A stretch of 64,000 nt of DNA from the NCBI RefSeq assembly GCF_040026395.1, contig NZ_CP157278.1:1116001-1180000 (forward strand). Direction: 5' to 3'. Shown here piece by piece: positions 34,231-43,727 of the stretch. Each line of letters opens with the position of its first letter. Position 1 is the stretch's first letter. The translations under genes and the position numbers were made by a program. Below the pieces are notes generated by a model, which was given only the letters and a program-made list of their open reading frames with translations, was not told where the DNA came from and did no database searches. Source of the stretch: Pedobacter lusitanus. Its GTDB lineage: Bacteria; Bacteroidota; Bacteroidia; Sphingobacteriales; Sphingobacteriaceae.

Positions 34231-35283
34231 CTATCTTTCTGCGTATTGAGTTTCATAATAAGACTGATAATTAGACGAAGTCACATCATCGAGCCATTGT
34301 TCATTTTCCAGATACCAATCAATGGTTTTAGCCAGCCCCTCTTCAAACTGAAGACTCGGCACCCAGCCTAATTGCTGCTGAAGTTTAGAAGAATCAATTG
34401 CATACCTCAAATCATGCCCCGCACGATCCGTCACATAAGTGATCAGTTGCGCCGAAGCGCCTTCTTCACGCCCAAGCTTCTGATCCATTAACTTACATAA
34501 CAATTTAATCAGATCAATATTCTTCCACTCATTATGTCCACCAATATTATAAGTCTCACCAGCCTTAGCCTGATGAAAAATCACATCAATAGCGCGCGCA
34601 TGATCTTCCACCCAAAGCCAGTCACGAACATTTTCTCCTTTACCATAAACCGGCACTGCTTTATTATTCTTGATATTGTTAATAGCAAGCGGGATCAGTT
34701 TCTCAGGAAAATGATGAGAACCATAATTATTTGAGCAATTTGAAATAACCACATCCAGACCATAAGTATCATGGTAAGCCCGCACAAAATGATCAGAACT
34801 TGCCTTAGAAGCAGAATACGGACTATGCGGATCATAAGCTGTAGCCTCAGTAAACATACCAGACTCTCCTAATGCACCATAAACCTCATCAGTAGAAACA
34901 TGATAAAAACGTTTTTTACTATAATCACCTTTCCAATTCTCCCGCGCCGCATTCAACAAATTCACCGTTCCGATTACATTGGTCATGACAAACTCCATCG
35001 GACTTGCAATAGAACGGTCAACATGAGATTCTGCTGCCAGATGCACAACTGCATCAAACTGGTATGTCGTAAACAACTCTGTTATAAAAGCAGCATCTAC
35101 AATGTCCCCTTTTATAAATTCATAATTAGACCCTCCTTCTACATCAGTCAGATTCAAAAGATTCCCGGCATAAGTTAATTTATCCAGATTTATAATTTGA
35201 TAGTCAGGGTAATTCTTAACGAATCTCCGCACCACATGAGAACCAATGAAGCCAGCGCCACCGGTAATTAAAATTCTTTTCAT
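34231..35283 (-). CDS. rfbB: dTDP-glucose 4,6-dehydratase RfbB
   Basis: A 350-residue SDR enzyme making dTDP-4-keto-6-deoxyglucose. The start is the ATG at 35281-35283 giving MKRILITGGAGFIGSHVVRR; an upstream frame extension would only add 23 unlikely residues. The GGAGFIGS NAD motif, HLAAESHVDRSI stretch, the THR-DEVYG motif (STDEVYGAL), the YSASKASSDHF catalytic Tyr/Lys motif and VRDWLWVEDHARAI are all typical. It is the middle gene of the dTDP-sugar operon, with a 34-bp gap from the upstream nucleotidyltransferase. Confidence 0.95.
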   Translation of the reverse strand: MKRILITGGAGFIGSHVVRRFVKNYPDYQIINLDKLTYAGNLLNLTDVEGGSNYEFIKGDIVDAAFITELFTTYQFDAVVHLAAESHVDRSIASPMEFVMTNVIGTVNLLNAARENWKGDYSKKRFYHVSTDEVYGALGESGMFTEATAYDPHSPYSASKASSDHFVRAYHDTYGLDVVISNCSNNYGSHHFPEKLIPLAINNIKNNKAVPVYGKGENVRDWLWVEDHARAIDVIFHQAKAGETYNIGGHNEWKNIDLIKLLCKLMDQKLGREEGASAQLITYVTDRAGHDLRYAIDSSKLQQQLGWVPSLQFEEGLAKTIDWYLENEQWLDDVTSSNYQSYYETQYAER

Positions 35284-35317
35284 TGTAATAGATTTAAATA
35301 GTTGATTATCCCGATTA

Positions 35318-36226
35318 TCAGTTCCACAAATTGGCAGGATAAAAACCCTCACCGGTTAATTCAAGTAATTGTTTTTTCACAATTAACGCATCTTCTTTGA
35401 AAGTCACACCAAACCATTTTGCCTCAGTAGGAATCATTTTCATCACTCCTTTACCGGCATTAATCAGCTGATCTGCGACTTCCGGTATTAAAAACTCAGC
35501 TTTAAGGTTATTTATATTCGCATTTAAGAACTTCGCATACTCCGCCTCACTCCAGGTTACAAACTCAGGCGTAAAGCAGAAAAAATTCATACTGACTTTA
35601 GTATCCAGCGGCAGCTCCAGATCAGACACACCATCTTTCACTACAGCTTTACCATTTATTTTACTAATCTCTTTACGTTCGGTAATCCCAACAATATTAC
35701 CCGCTTCATTTACATTAATTTCACCACGACTTACCGAACCATGATCACTTAAGCTATTTCTTAATTCATACCCCACACAAGCATACTTCCCATCAGCAGC
35801 TTCCGTAGTCAGAAAATCATAAGCCTGCTTAAAAGCATCATAACCATAAAAATCATCAGCATTAATTACTGCAAAAGGAGCATCCAACACATCCTTGGTA
35901 CACAATAAAGCATGTTGCGTTCCAAAAGGCTTTGTGCGGTCTGAGGGTATCTTTATTCCGCCGCTGAATTTATCCAGAGACTGATAAACATAATCCAGTT
36001 CAATCTTCCCGGCAAGCTTAGGCTCAATAGACAGCCTGAAAGACTCAGCAAATTCTTCACGGATAATAAAAATCACTTTACCAAAGCCGGCTTTAATCGC
36101 ATCAAAAATTGAATACTCCATAATAGTCTCTCCGGAAGGACCAAAAGATTCAATCTGCTTATTACCACCATAGCGACTTGCCATTCCGGCAGCCAAAATA
36201 ACTAGTGAAGGTTTTAATTTAATCAT
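35318..36226 (-). CDS. Sugar-phosphate nucleotidyltransferase
   Basis: A 302-residue NTP-transferase-fold protein. The start is taken at the ATG at 36224-36226 (MIKLKPSLVILAAGMASRYGG); another seven residues are possible upstream. It has the nucleotide-binding GMASRYGGNKQIESFGPSGE stretch, a NADDFYGYDAF metal-binding motif, and a C-terminal domain without obvious hexapeptide repeats. It belongs to a family of uncharacterised sugar nucleotidyltransferases, not RfbA. It is the first gene of the leftward dTDP-sugar operon and is likely to activate another sugar for the polymer. Its substrate is unknown. Confidence 0.85.
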   Translation of the reverse strand: MIKLKPSLVILAAGMASRYGGNKQIESFGPSGETIMEYSIFDAIKAGFGKVIFIIREEFAESFRLSIEPKLAGKIELDYVYQSLDKFSGGIKIPSDRTKPFGTQHALLCTKDVLDAPFAVINADDFYGYDAFKQAYDFLTTEAADGKYACVGYELRNSLSDHGSVSRGEINVNEAGNIVGITERKEISKINGKAVVKDGVSDLELPLDTKVSMNFFCFTPEFVTWSEAEYAKFLNANINNLKAEFLIPEVADQLINAGKGVMKMIPTEAKWFGVTFKEDALIVKKQLLELTGEGFYPANLWN

Positions 36227-36630
36227 AAATAGAGGTGTTATAGGCACAAATATAGTACTCTAAACCAATTCTTATCATTAACAATGCATTAAATTTTCAT
36301 TTAAATATAATACTTTAATAAAATAAGCCGTTTATTAAACATAAAACACTATAAAAACATAATTATAATAACATAAAAATAAATACATTTGCAAGAATAA
36401 GATGATCTAAAGATTAAACTATCATTAAATCCTGAATTCGTCTATGATTTGTAGTTAATATTTCAATAATTTTAAAACCGGCATCACTAACCAGACCTAA
36501 ATCATCTACCTATGCATACATCTCCTGTAAATTCATCAAAATACAGGCAACAAAAACCTTAAAAACAAAAAAACAACAAATAAACAAAAGATTTTCAATC
36601 ACTTACAACTAAAACATTTAACCACAAACA
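36227..36630. other. Divergent promoter region of the capsule locus
   Basis: A 404-bp AT-rich gap between the leftward dTDP-sugar operon and the rightward manC-wzi operon. It contains a clear -7-like box on the plus strand at 36384 and must hold the minus-strand promoter as well. No gene or RNA structure was identified in it. Confidence 0.6.
36384..36391 (+). promoter_or_regulatory. Candidate -7 box upstream of manC
   Basis: TACATTTG is an exact match to TAnnTTTG. No convincing -33 element lies 19-21 bp before it. If used, the untranslated leader would be about 230 nt, unusually long, leaving room for a regulatory leader. Confidence 0.35.
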
Positions 36631-37710
36631 ATGAAAAACAATAATTACGTACTTATCATGGCTGGCGGTGTTGGCAGCAGATTCTGGCCTAAAAGTAGAA
36701 ACACATACCCCAAACAGTTCCTTGATATCCTTGGAATCGGCAAATCATTATTACAGTTAACTTATGATCGTTTTTTGAAAATAGTACCTGCAGAAAACAT
36801 ATATATTGTAACCAACAGTCAGTACAGTGATATTATTGTTAATCAACTAAAAGGAATTAGCTTAGAGCAGCTAATCTGCGAACCAAGCAGGAACAATACC
36901 GCTCCATGTATCGCATATGCGTCATTTAAGCTAAATTCAATTAATCCGGATGCAAATATTGTAGTTGCCCCTTCTGATCATTTCATTCTTCATGAAGATA
37001 TTTTCACAAAAAAAGTCACACAAGCATTAAACTATACAGAAAATCACAATGTCCTGGTTACCCTTGGTATATCTCCAACCAGACCAGACACGGGTTATGG
37101 CTATATAAAATACGACACAGCAGCAGAAGAAGGCATCCATAAAGTGATCCGCTTCACAGAAAAACCTTCTCTGGCTAAAGCAAAAGAGTTCCTGCAAGCA
37201 GGTGACTACCTATGGAATGCGGGCATTTTCATCTGGAAAGTAAGTGCGATCCTTAAAGGATTAAAAGACCACGCAGAAGCCATATACACACTATTCCAGA
37301 GTGGAAACGAGGTATACAACACCTCCGACGAACAATCATTTATCAATGAAAACTATCCTAAATCTCCTAATATCTCGATAGACTACGCTATTATGGAACA
37401 GGCAGACAATGTTTATACTATACCTGCAGACTTTGGATGGTCAGACCTTGGAACCTGGGCTTCATTATATGAATCAGCTCCAAGAAATGATGACAACAAT
37501 GTATTATCTGCTAAACAGCTTCATATCAAAGACACCAGTAATAGTATTATTCATATTAATAATGATAAACTGGCTATCATCAGAGGCCTGGATAACTATA
37601 TCGTTGTAGATGAAGGAAATGCCCTGCTGATTTACCCGAAAGACCAGGAACAGGAAATCAAAGAAGTCGTCAGAGAAATGAGTATCACATTCGGAAACAC
37701 TTTCATATAA
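36631..37710 (+). CDS. manC: Mannose-1-phosphate guanylyltransferase
   Basis: A 359-residue enzyme making GDP-mannose. The N-terminal nucleotidyl motif MAGGVGSRFWPKSRNTYPKQ is complete, followed by SRNNTAPCIAYA, VVAPSDHFI, RFTEKPSLAKAKEFL and the WNAGIFIW motif. There is no phosphomannose isomerase domain, so it is the single-function type. It is the first gene of a rightward pair with wzi. GDP-mannose or a derivative such as GDP-fucose is therefore probably a building block of the polymer. Confidence 0.94.
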   Translation: MKNNNYVLIMAGGVGSRFWPKSRNTYPKQFLDILGIGKSLLQLTYDRFLKIVPAENIYIVTNSQYSDIIVNQLKGISLEQLICEPSRNNTAPCIAYASFKLNSINPDANIVVAPSDHFILHEDIFTKKVTQALNYTENHNVLVTLGISPTRPDTGYGYIKYDTAAEEGIHKVIRFTEKPSLAKAKEFLQAGDYLWNAGIFIWKVSAILKGLKDHAEAIYTLFQSGNEVYNTSDEQSFINENYPKSPNISIDYAIMEQADNVYTIPADFGWSDLGTWASLYESAPRNDDNNVLSAKQLHIKDTSNSIIHINNDKLAIIRGLDNYIVVDEGNALLIYPKDQEQEIKEVVREMSITFGNTFI

Positions 37711-37751
37711 GTACAAATAAACCTTCTGCCATTTTCACCCCGATCCTACAG

Positions 37752-39314
37752 ATGAATTTATTCAAAGCACTTAACCCCGGACAACTGTTAATCCCGGCGA
37801 TATTATTTATCACTGTTACTGAAATAAAAGCCCAGACATTTAAAAGTATAAAAACCGAGATAGAAAGTCAGGCTATCGGAACATCCAATGGTGTGGTTCC
37901 ATTCTGGATGCGTTCTAATCAGTTTGGATCAGTCCCGTCATCAGGTATATCCGGCAGTTTTCTAGCCAGAATTCACCGGGACTACAGTACAATTCCCGAC
38001 TCCGGCAGCCGTACCGGAAAGAAAAAACTGATAGACTGGGGCTTTGGCTTTGAAGGAAGAGCAAATGCAGGCAAAGAGTCCAGTCTGCAGCTTATTGAGG
38101 CTTATGCCAAAATAAAAGCGGGTATTTTTCAATTGAAAGGCGGAAGAAGCAAAGATGTAATGGGCCTGAATGGTGACAGTACATTAAGCTCAGGTAATTT
38201 CTCTGTATCCGGAAACGCGCTGGGTATTCCTAAAATAGAACTCTCTATTCCCGATTACTATACCATTCCCGTATTTGACGGCCTCTTTGCAATTAAAGGT
38301 AATTTTGTACATGGATGGGTAGGAAAAACAAGAATCCTGGATGTAATAGCAGGCACACCACCAAACCCGGCACTTTATTATATCAAAAACACACATCCTG
38401 TTACTTATTTCCATCAAAAATCATTGTATATCCAACTCGGTAAACAAGACTGGAAACTAAAACTCTACGGCGGTTTTAATCATCAGGTATACTGGGGTAA
38501 TGAAAAAGAAGCATTTGGACCTAATTTCAAATTATCAGCTTTAAAATCTTTCTTTTACGTTGCTACCGGAAAATCATATGGAACAGCTGGTGTCCCGACT
38601 TCTAAAATAGGTAATCAGCTGGGTTCAATCGATATCGGTGCAGCATACGATTTCAATAATTTTAAAATCATGATATACCGGCAGAATTTTTATGATGTCG
38701 GTGCCTTATCAAAACTAGCCAATATCAGAGACGGCTTAAACGGAATCAGTATAGAAAACAAACATTATACCCACAGGATTCAGGGGTTTGCATGGAAAAA
38801 AGCGCTGTTTGAATTGTTCTATTCAAAAGATCAGGCCGGCTACCCATGGTCAGTACCAACAAAATCCGGTGACGAAGATTATTACAATAATTTCTATTAT
38901 ATGGAAGGATGGTCTTATAAGGGTATGGGGCTAGGAAACCCCTTCGTCACGACGAGAGACGATGCCAGAAAAGGACAAGCTTACCGCTATGCTGATTACT
39001 TCATTAACAACAGGGTGATTGCATTTCATTTCGGACTTTCAGGAAGCCTCTATGACTGGGATTTTACTTCAAAACTTTCTTATTCTAAAAACTACGGCAC
39101 TTTCGGAACCAGTATTTACGGAGGGTCGACCGGTTCAATCCGAAATCCGCAGACGACTAATATCTTCACAGCAGTTGATCAGTTCTCTTTTTACCTGGAA
39201 AGCATGAAAGCATTAAAAAAGGGCTATAGCGTTGGTTTTGCTACAGCCCTTGATCAGGGAAAATTATTATATAACTCCTATGGCTTATTACTCAGACTAA
39301 AAAAGAGCCTGTAA
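37752..39314 (+). CDS. Capsule assembly Wzi-family outer-membrane protein
   Basis: A 520-residue outer-membrane barrel protein with a signal peptide (TEIKAQ) and the Wzi-like core: FWMRSNQFGSVPSSG near the start, repeated beta-hairpins with aromatic girdle residues, and the HGWVGKT stretch. Wzi is a surface lectin that anchors group 1 capsule to the outer membrane. It follows manC by 41 bp and converges on the glycosyltransferase gene with a 2-bp gap and no terminator between. It fits the Wza/Wzc system in this window. Confidence 0.85.
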   Translation: MNLFKALNPGQLLIPAILFITVTEIKAQTFKSIKTEIESQAIGTSNGVVPFWMRSNQFGSVPSSGISGSFLARIHRDYSTIPDSGSRTGKKKLIDWGFGFEGRANAGKESSLQLIEAYAKIKAGIFQLKGGRSKDVMGLNGDSTLSSGNFSVSGNALGIPKIELSIPDYYTIPVFDGLFAIKGNFVHGWVGKTRILDVIAGTPPNPALYYIKNTHPVTYFHQKSLYIQLGKQDWKLKLYGGFNHQVYWGNEKEAFGPNFKLSALKSFFYVATGKSYGTAGVPTSKIGNQLGSIDIGAAYDFNNFKIMIYRQNFYDVGALSKLANIRDGLNGISIENKHYTHRIQGFAWKKALFELFYSKDQAGYPWSVPTKSGDEDYYNNFYYMEGWSYKGMGLGNPFVTTRDDARKGQAYRYADYFINNRVIAFHFGLSGSLYDWDFTSKLSYSKNYGTFGTSIYGGSTGSIRNPQTTNIFTAVDQFSFYLESMKALKKGYSVGFATALDQGKLLYNSYGLLLRLKKSL

Positions 39315-39316
39315 GA

Positions 39317-40423
39317 TCAGCGGTTGAGCCGTCCTTTAACGTCTTTAAAGTGCTGTGCGTACTGATCAGTAATAATTTCCCAGTCGTATATTTTCGTGAT
39401 TTTAGTACGATTGTTTGTGATCATCAGCTGATATAAATCACGCTCATAAATCACTTCCTGCAAGTGCTTTTTAACATCTTCAGCGCTATTAAAATATAGC
39501 GCATCGTTTTCCAGTATATATCTGTTAAATGGATTATCATTAGCACAAATCAGACTATCAGAAGCCATAGCCTCCAGAAGTGACGGATTTGTACCACCAA
39601 CAGTATGTCCATGAAAATAGATTTTAGAATAGTATCTCAAACTATTTAAAATATCAATGTTATAAATACCACCAATAAATTTAATCTGTGGAAAGGATGC
39701 AAACTTTCCTTTCAGATAGTTACCGTAAGCAGTTTCATGCTTACCGATAACTAAAAATGGAACATCAGCATTAGCCATTGCCACACCATCCAGAATCACC
39801 TCAATACTATTTTCCGGTTCTAATCTGGCAATCAGCATATTGTAAGCATAAGGAAGCAGACCATAAGCTAAAAGTTTGCTGCTATCCGGATGCTCAAAAA
39901 CTGTAGCTCCGTAAGCAATAAAAGCAGAGTCTTTTTTGTATTTTTCTTTCAGATAATCCTGAATGCCAATAGAGTCTGCTATTAAATGATCACTGTATTT
40001 AACCCCAAGACTTTCTGCATACTTCAGGAACTTCTTAACCTTTTCTGAATACTTGGTACGTTTCCACTCCAGACCATCCATATTCGTAGTCACCACAACC
40101 TTTTTTGGCAACATCCATCCCCATACAGAGCTACTGGTATAACCCAACTGAAGAATAATATCACAATGCTGTTTTCTCACATCCAGAATACAGTTCAAAT
40201 CATAAATAAACTGACCAGCAGTGCCAATTTTATCTTCAGGATCATAACAATGTATTAATTTGACCCCATTCCACTCTTTTTCCTGATAAGGATGATTATG
40301 CGAATTGTAAACAATAACCTCAAATCCTCTTTTTACTAACCCAAGTGCTAGGTACTCTGCACATTGTTCAAAACCACCGTAATAATTTGGTATACCCCTT
40401 GTCCCGATTATAGCTATGCGCAT
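39317..40423 (-). CDS. Glycosyltransferase, DUF1972/GT4 type
   Basis: A 368-residue glycosyltransferase of the GT-B fold. The N-terminal domain (DUF1972-like) begins RIAIIGTRGIPNYYGGFEQC with AEYLALGLVKRGFEVIVYNS. The C-terminal half contains ARLEPENSIEVILDG, a GHTVGGTNPSLLEAMA nucleotide-sugar loop and the conserved Glu. This family contains rhamnosyltransferases. It is the last gene of the long capsule operon and 4 bp after the next GT4 gene. The acceptor and donor are not known; dTDP-rhamnose made in this locus is a candidate donor. Confidence 0.9.
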   Translation of the reverse strand: MRIAIIGTRGIPNYYGGFEQCAEYLALGLVKRGFEVIVYNSHNHPYQEKEWNGVKLIHCYDPEDKIGTAGQFIYDLNCILDVRKQHCDIILQLGYTSSSVWGWMLPKKVVVTTNMDGLEWKRTKYSEKVKKFLKYAESLGVKYSDHLIADSIGIQDYLKEKYKKDSAFIAYGATVFEHPDSSKLLAYGLLPYAYNMLIARLEPENSIEVILDGVAMANADVPFLVIGKHETAYGNYLKGKFASFPQIKFIGGIYNIDILNSLRYYSKIYFHGHTVGGTNPSLLEAMASDSLICANDNPFNRYILENDALYFNSAEDVKKHLQEVIYERDLYQLMITNNRTKITKIYDWEIITDQYAQHFKDVKGRLNR

Positions 40424-40427
40424 ATTT

Positions 40428-41540
40428 CTAATTCTGATCTTCGTTAATTATATTATAAAAATTACCGGCTATTACCTTCCAGTTATACTTAAGGCTGATT
40501 GCCTGTTTGATTTGTTCAAAAGGGTAATCCCGATCTTCCAGTGCAGCCTGTAACATTTCCTCCAGCTGTTTCTGATTACCCGGGTTAAACAGATATTTAA
40601 AAAACCCAAATTCAGACATAGCCGTCTGATTGGAGCAGACTACCTTACACCCATTCATCGCAGCCTCAACAGGTGGTATTCCAAACCCTTCGGCCAGCGA
40701 CGGAAAAACAAAAACTTCGGCCTGCTGATAAAAAGCATTAAGATCAGGCCAGCTTATCCCTTCCAGAAAGTGAATGTATTTACGGACATCATCATGAATC
40801 AGTTTCTGTAATTCATTAAAAGCATCCTGTTCAATTTTCTCCTTTTTACTGCCGATAAAAACCAGGTGATAACCCTGATCATATAACTTCAGTTTCAGAA
40901 AAGCAGTAAGTAAACCAAGATGATTTTTTCTGGGTTCAAAACGACTGACATACAGTATGTACTTACTGATACCGTATTTTTGCTCAATATTCACAGCCGG
41001 TTCATCCCCAGGAGTTATAGTTACTGCATTCGGTGTAACATGAATATTCTTCTGATCAATCCGGAATTTTTCTGATACATCAATTTTCGAATATTCAGAA
41101 ACAGTAAGTACGATATCTGATCTTTTAGCCGAAGCAAAAAACAACACTTTCCTGCTCATCCTGTAAGTCCATGGAAAGTATTGCTTAAATTCTAAAAACA
41201 GCAGATCATGAATCGTGTTGATAAATTTACAATTTTTAACAAAGGGGACTATATATTGAAAATGAGCATAATCATATCCTCCTTCTCTGATTAACCGGGG
41301 ATATTCAGTAAACAGTCTTTTGATCCTAGAACCCGAATTCAGCTTTACAAACTTAAATCTCGGATCCGGGAACAATGTTTTCAAATGATCAGTATCATGC
41401 GCACATAAAAAGATTTCCAGTCTTTCAAATTCTACCAATGCAGAATACAATCCATACATATAGGTTGCAGTCCCCTGAAAAGAATGATCAAAAATATGTG
41501 CATCTAACAGAATTTTTATTCTCTTTTGTATCAAACTCAT
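40428..41540 (-). CDS. Glycosyltransferase family 4
   Basis: A 370-residue GT-B enzyme. The C-terminal donor-binding domain carries LYVSRFEPRKNHLGLL, GISWPDLNAFYQQAEVFVFP, and the EGFGIPPVEAAMNGCKVV loop with the catalytic Glu pair. The N-terminal acceptor domain begins KRIKILLDAHIFDHSFQG. It overlaps the GH99-like gene by one base at its start and is followed 4 bp later by the other glycosyltransferase. Retaining mannosyl- or rhamnosyl-type transfer is typical for the family; the exact sugar is unknown. Confidence 0.92.
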   Translation of the reverse strand: MSLIQKRIKILLDAHIFDHSFQGTATYMYGLYSALVEFERLEIFLCAHDTDHLKTLFPDPRFKFVKLNSGSRIKRLFTEYPRLIREGGYDYAHFQYIVPFVKNCKFINTIHDLLFLEFKQYFPWTYRMSRKVLFFASAKRSDIVLTVSEYSKIDVSEKFRIDQKNIHVTPNAVTITPGDEPAVNIEQKYGISKYILYVSRFEPRKNHLGLLTAFLKLKLYDQGYHLVFIGSKKEKIEQDAFNELQKLIHDDVRKYIHFLEGISWPDLNAFYQQAEVFVFPSLAEGFGIPPVEAAMNGCKVVCSNQTAMSEFGFFKYLFNPGNQKQLEEMLQAALEDRDYPFEQIKQAISLKYNWKVIAGNFYNIINEDQN

Positions 41541-42646
41541 TATTTATTATTTAAAGCTTTTTGTAGCCCTCTCAGGAAATCCGGCCCTTTAGCAGAAGGA
41601 GTAAGATAAGCTCCTTCCCCATTCTCATTCCAGGCATAAAGAAGTCCTATTTTTTCTTTGGTTATATGAGTTGTATTTTCACTGATCCAGTTAACCATAC
41701 CCGAAACAGATTTGTATACTGATTTTTCAGAATAACCAACAAAATAAGGGGCAGTATCATATTTATTATTTGGTGCCGACCATGGCCTCGGGTCCCAGTT
41801 CAGCGTAGATACCGGGATATATTTCAGGCGACTTGTTTTAACAACCCTGTTCCATAACCGGTTCTCTGCAGTCCGCATACTATCAATAGGAACCTGTGTC
41901 TTTTTTGCCGTAAAACCTGCACTATGTGCATTATAGCCCGTCAAAATATCAAAACCACAACGTTCTGCCTGACTAACACTGTTTCTATCTCCTGATATAC
42001 AAGCTGCAATAGTTACTCCATTTAACCCTTTTGTCATCGCTGCAGCCCTTAAAGACTGAAGCGCATCTTTCACTGAATCCTCAGACCCCAGCTGATCAAC
42101 CAGACTCTGTACCGAGAATAAAATGAGTAACGGTTTTCCGTCAACCTTTAAATAACCCGGTGTTTTAAATTGTCTGATCCATTCCTGCTGAACAATATCC
42201 CAATCCTCTTTACCTATTTCAAAGCCCTTATGATTAGCTACCATCAGGCAATATTCCATTTTCCCGGTATAGGCAGACTGCTGAAAAAACTTCAGCGCAT
42301 TGTTCAGGGGCTCTGTACTGTATTTATCCTTTCCACTATAATACCAGCAAAAACTAAAAAAAGAAAGACCCGCACCTGATGCTGCCAGAATCTGCTGATC
42401 AACAATCTTCTGCGAACTGGTAATCCATCCCCATTTAGGCTTTCTGCCAGAAAAAGAATTCATTAACTTTGGACTGATATGCTGTGCATACTTCCCTGTC
42501 CATCCATCAAAATAATAAGCACCAAGTTTAATGCCGGCAGCAGGATTTCTGTCAGGATTATACTGAGAATCTCCTGTGAAAGGTAACATTGCCATCATCA
42601 GACACAAAACATTCTGCCTGAATGAAAAAGATGAAATTAAGTTCAT
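41540..42646 (-). CDS. GH99-like (WbsX-type) glycoside hydrolase domain protein
   Basis: A 368-residue protein with a signal peptide (residues 1-27, ending TGDSQ). The GH99-like fold appears in KLGAYYFDGWTGKYAQHI, SFFSFCWYYSGKD, GYLKVDGKPLLILFSVQS and the terminal LLYAWNENGEGAYLTP stretch with its Asn-Glu-Glu motif. WbsX-like members lie in polysaccharide clusters, sometimes as glycosyltransferase-like enzymes, and true GH99 members are endo-alpha-mannosidases. The signal peptide puts this one in the periplasm. A chain-trimming or length-control role is inferred from the location within a biosynthetic operon. Confidence 0.8.
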   Translation of the reverse strand: MNLISSFSFRQNVLCLMMAMLPFTGDSQYNPDRNPAAGIKLGAYYFDGWTGKYAQHISPKLMNSFSGRKPKWGWITSSQKIVDQQILAASGAGLSFFSFCWYYSGKDKYSTEPLNNALKFFQQSAYTGKMEYCLMVANHKGFEIGKEDWDIVQQEWIRQFKTPGYLKVDGKPLLILFSVQSLVDQLGSEDSVKDALQSLRAAAMTKGLNGVTIAACISGDRNSVSQAERCGFDILTGYNAHSAGFTAKKTQVPIDSMRTAENRLWNRVVKTSRLKYIPVSTLNWDPRPWSAPNNKYDTAPYFVGYSEKSVYKSVSGMVNWISENTTHITKEKIGLLYAWNENGEGAYLTPSAKGPDFLRGLQKALNNK

Positions 42647-42671
42647 AAGCTATTCAGATTAAATTCATAAA

Positions 42672-43727
42672 CTATTCAAAAACAGTATACTCCTCCGCGA
42701 AATACTTCCTGAGCCGGGCATAGATATAAGTAAATTTCTTTTTCTCTTTTCCTGCCAGCAGATTAATCATTTGAGGTGTCAGCAAGGAAATACCTTTGAC
42801 CCCAAAAAATTCATGGGCATAGATAATCGTATTAGAATAAATACCTACAACTTCTTTAAACTTCCCACTCAGCAACATCGTTTCGGCCGGGATACCGTAG
42901 TCTTCAAAAAACGTAACACTACCAGAAGTTAGTTTATTTAGCGCTTCAATTTTTTCAGCACAGGATCTTGGATGAGGTTTGATAATTACACTCATCTTTA
43001 AATCGTTGCACCTTTGAATAAACTTACTGTACAGATTCAACTCCTCCTGCAGGGGTATCACTTTATCCTCAGACAAGGACTGACACAACAATAAGACATC
43101 TTTATCCTGGAAAGCATCTCCACCGGCAGTAATGTTATAAGCCTGATTTAAAACTGCTAAAAACTCTTTTTTAAGACTGATCAGCGGTACATAACGCTCA
43201 GGGCTGACTTCTTCAACCCGGCGAAACATTATCACCTGATCAAACAGGTGATAATAGTTTTTATACACGTAATACTTAACCTTTGACCCTAAAAACAGAT
43301 AACCGGCTATTTGTTTCAAAAGACTATGAGCTTTTAAACCAGGCAGGTAATCCAGGATACCATCTTCAGATTTGATATAAGTTTTACTATTACCAAAAAG
43401 AGAGTAAATCAGCTTAAAAAGTACTGTCTGCTCTGAAAACACCAGAATCTTTTCAACCTTTGTAAAATACTCCTGTTTTAAAGATTCAATAATTGAATCA
43501 ATATAAGCCGAAGCTATTGCCGATTTGGTTTTAGACAGCACAGACAACTGTCCCCACTCTACAATCAGCCGGATTGCCTTTTCATCAGCATTCAGTATTT
43601 TCATAATCTCTCCAAATGATTTTGGAGATGATTTCTCGATTACATATTGCGGATCAGTTATATTTTCTTTAAGCAGGTAACTCTTAGCCAAGAGCGCCTG
43701 CCATGGACTGCCTACTATTATCAACAT
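42672..43727 (-). CDS. Polysialyltransferase-like glycosyltransferase
   Basis: A 351-residue protein. It opens MLIIVGSPWQALLAKSYLLK, and the C-terminal half holds SVIIKPHPRSCAEKIEALNK, a PAETML segment and GIYSNTIIYAHEFFGVKGIS. The Pro-His-Pro and Ser motifs and overall plan resemble bacterial alpha-2,8-polysialyltransferases (GT52/GT38-type), which use CMP-sugars. The cluster encodes a CMP-sugar synthetase-like enzyme, so a CMP-ulosonate transferase is plausible. The match is remote. The coding region overlaps the Wzy gene by 44 bp. The call should be treated as tentative. Confidence 0.6.
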   Translation of the reverse strand: MLIIVGSPWQALLAKSYLLKENITDPQYVIEKSSPKSFGEIMKILNADEKAIRLIVEWGQLSVLSKTKSAIASAYIDSIIESLKQEYFTKVEKILVFSEQTVLFKLIYSLFGNSKTYIKSEDGILDYLPGLKAHSLLKQIAGYLFLGSKVKYYVYKNYYHLFDQVIMFRRVEEVSPERYVPLISLKKEFLAVLNQAYNITAGGDAFQDKDVLLLCQSLSEDKVIPLQEELNLYSKFIQRCNDLKMSVIIKPHPRSCAEKIEALNKLTSGSVTFFEDYGIPAETMLLSGKFKEVVGIYSNTIIYAHEFFGVKGISLLTPQMINLLAGKEKKKFTYIYARLRKYFAEEYTVFE

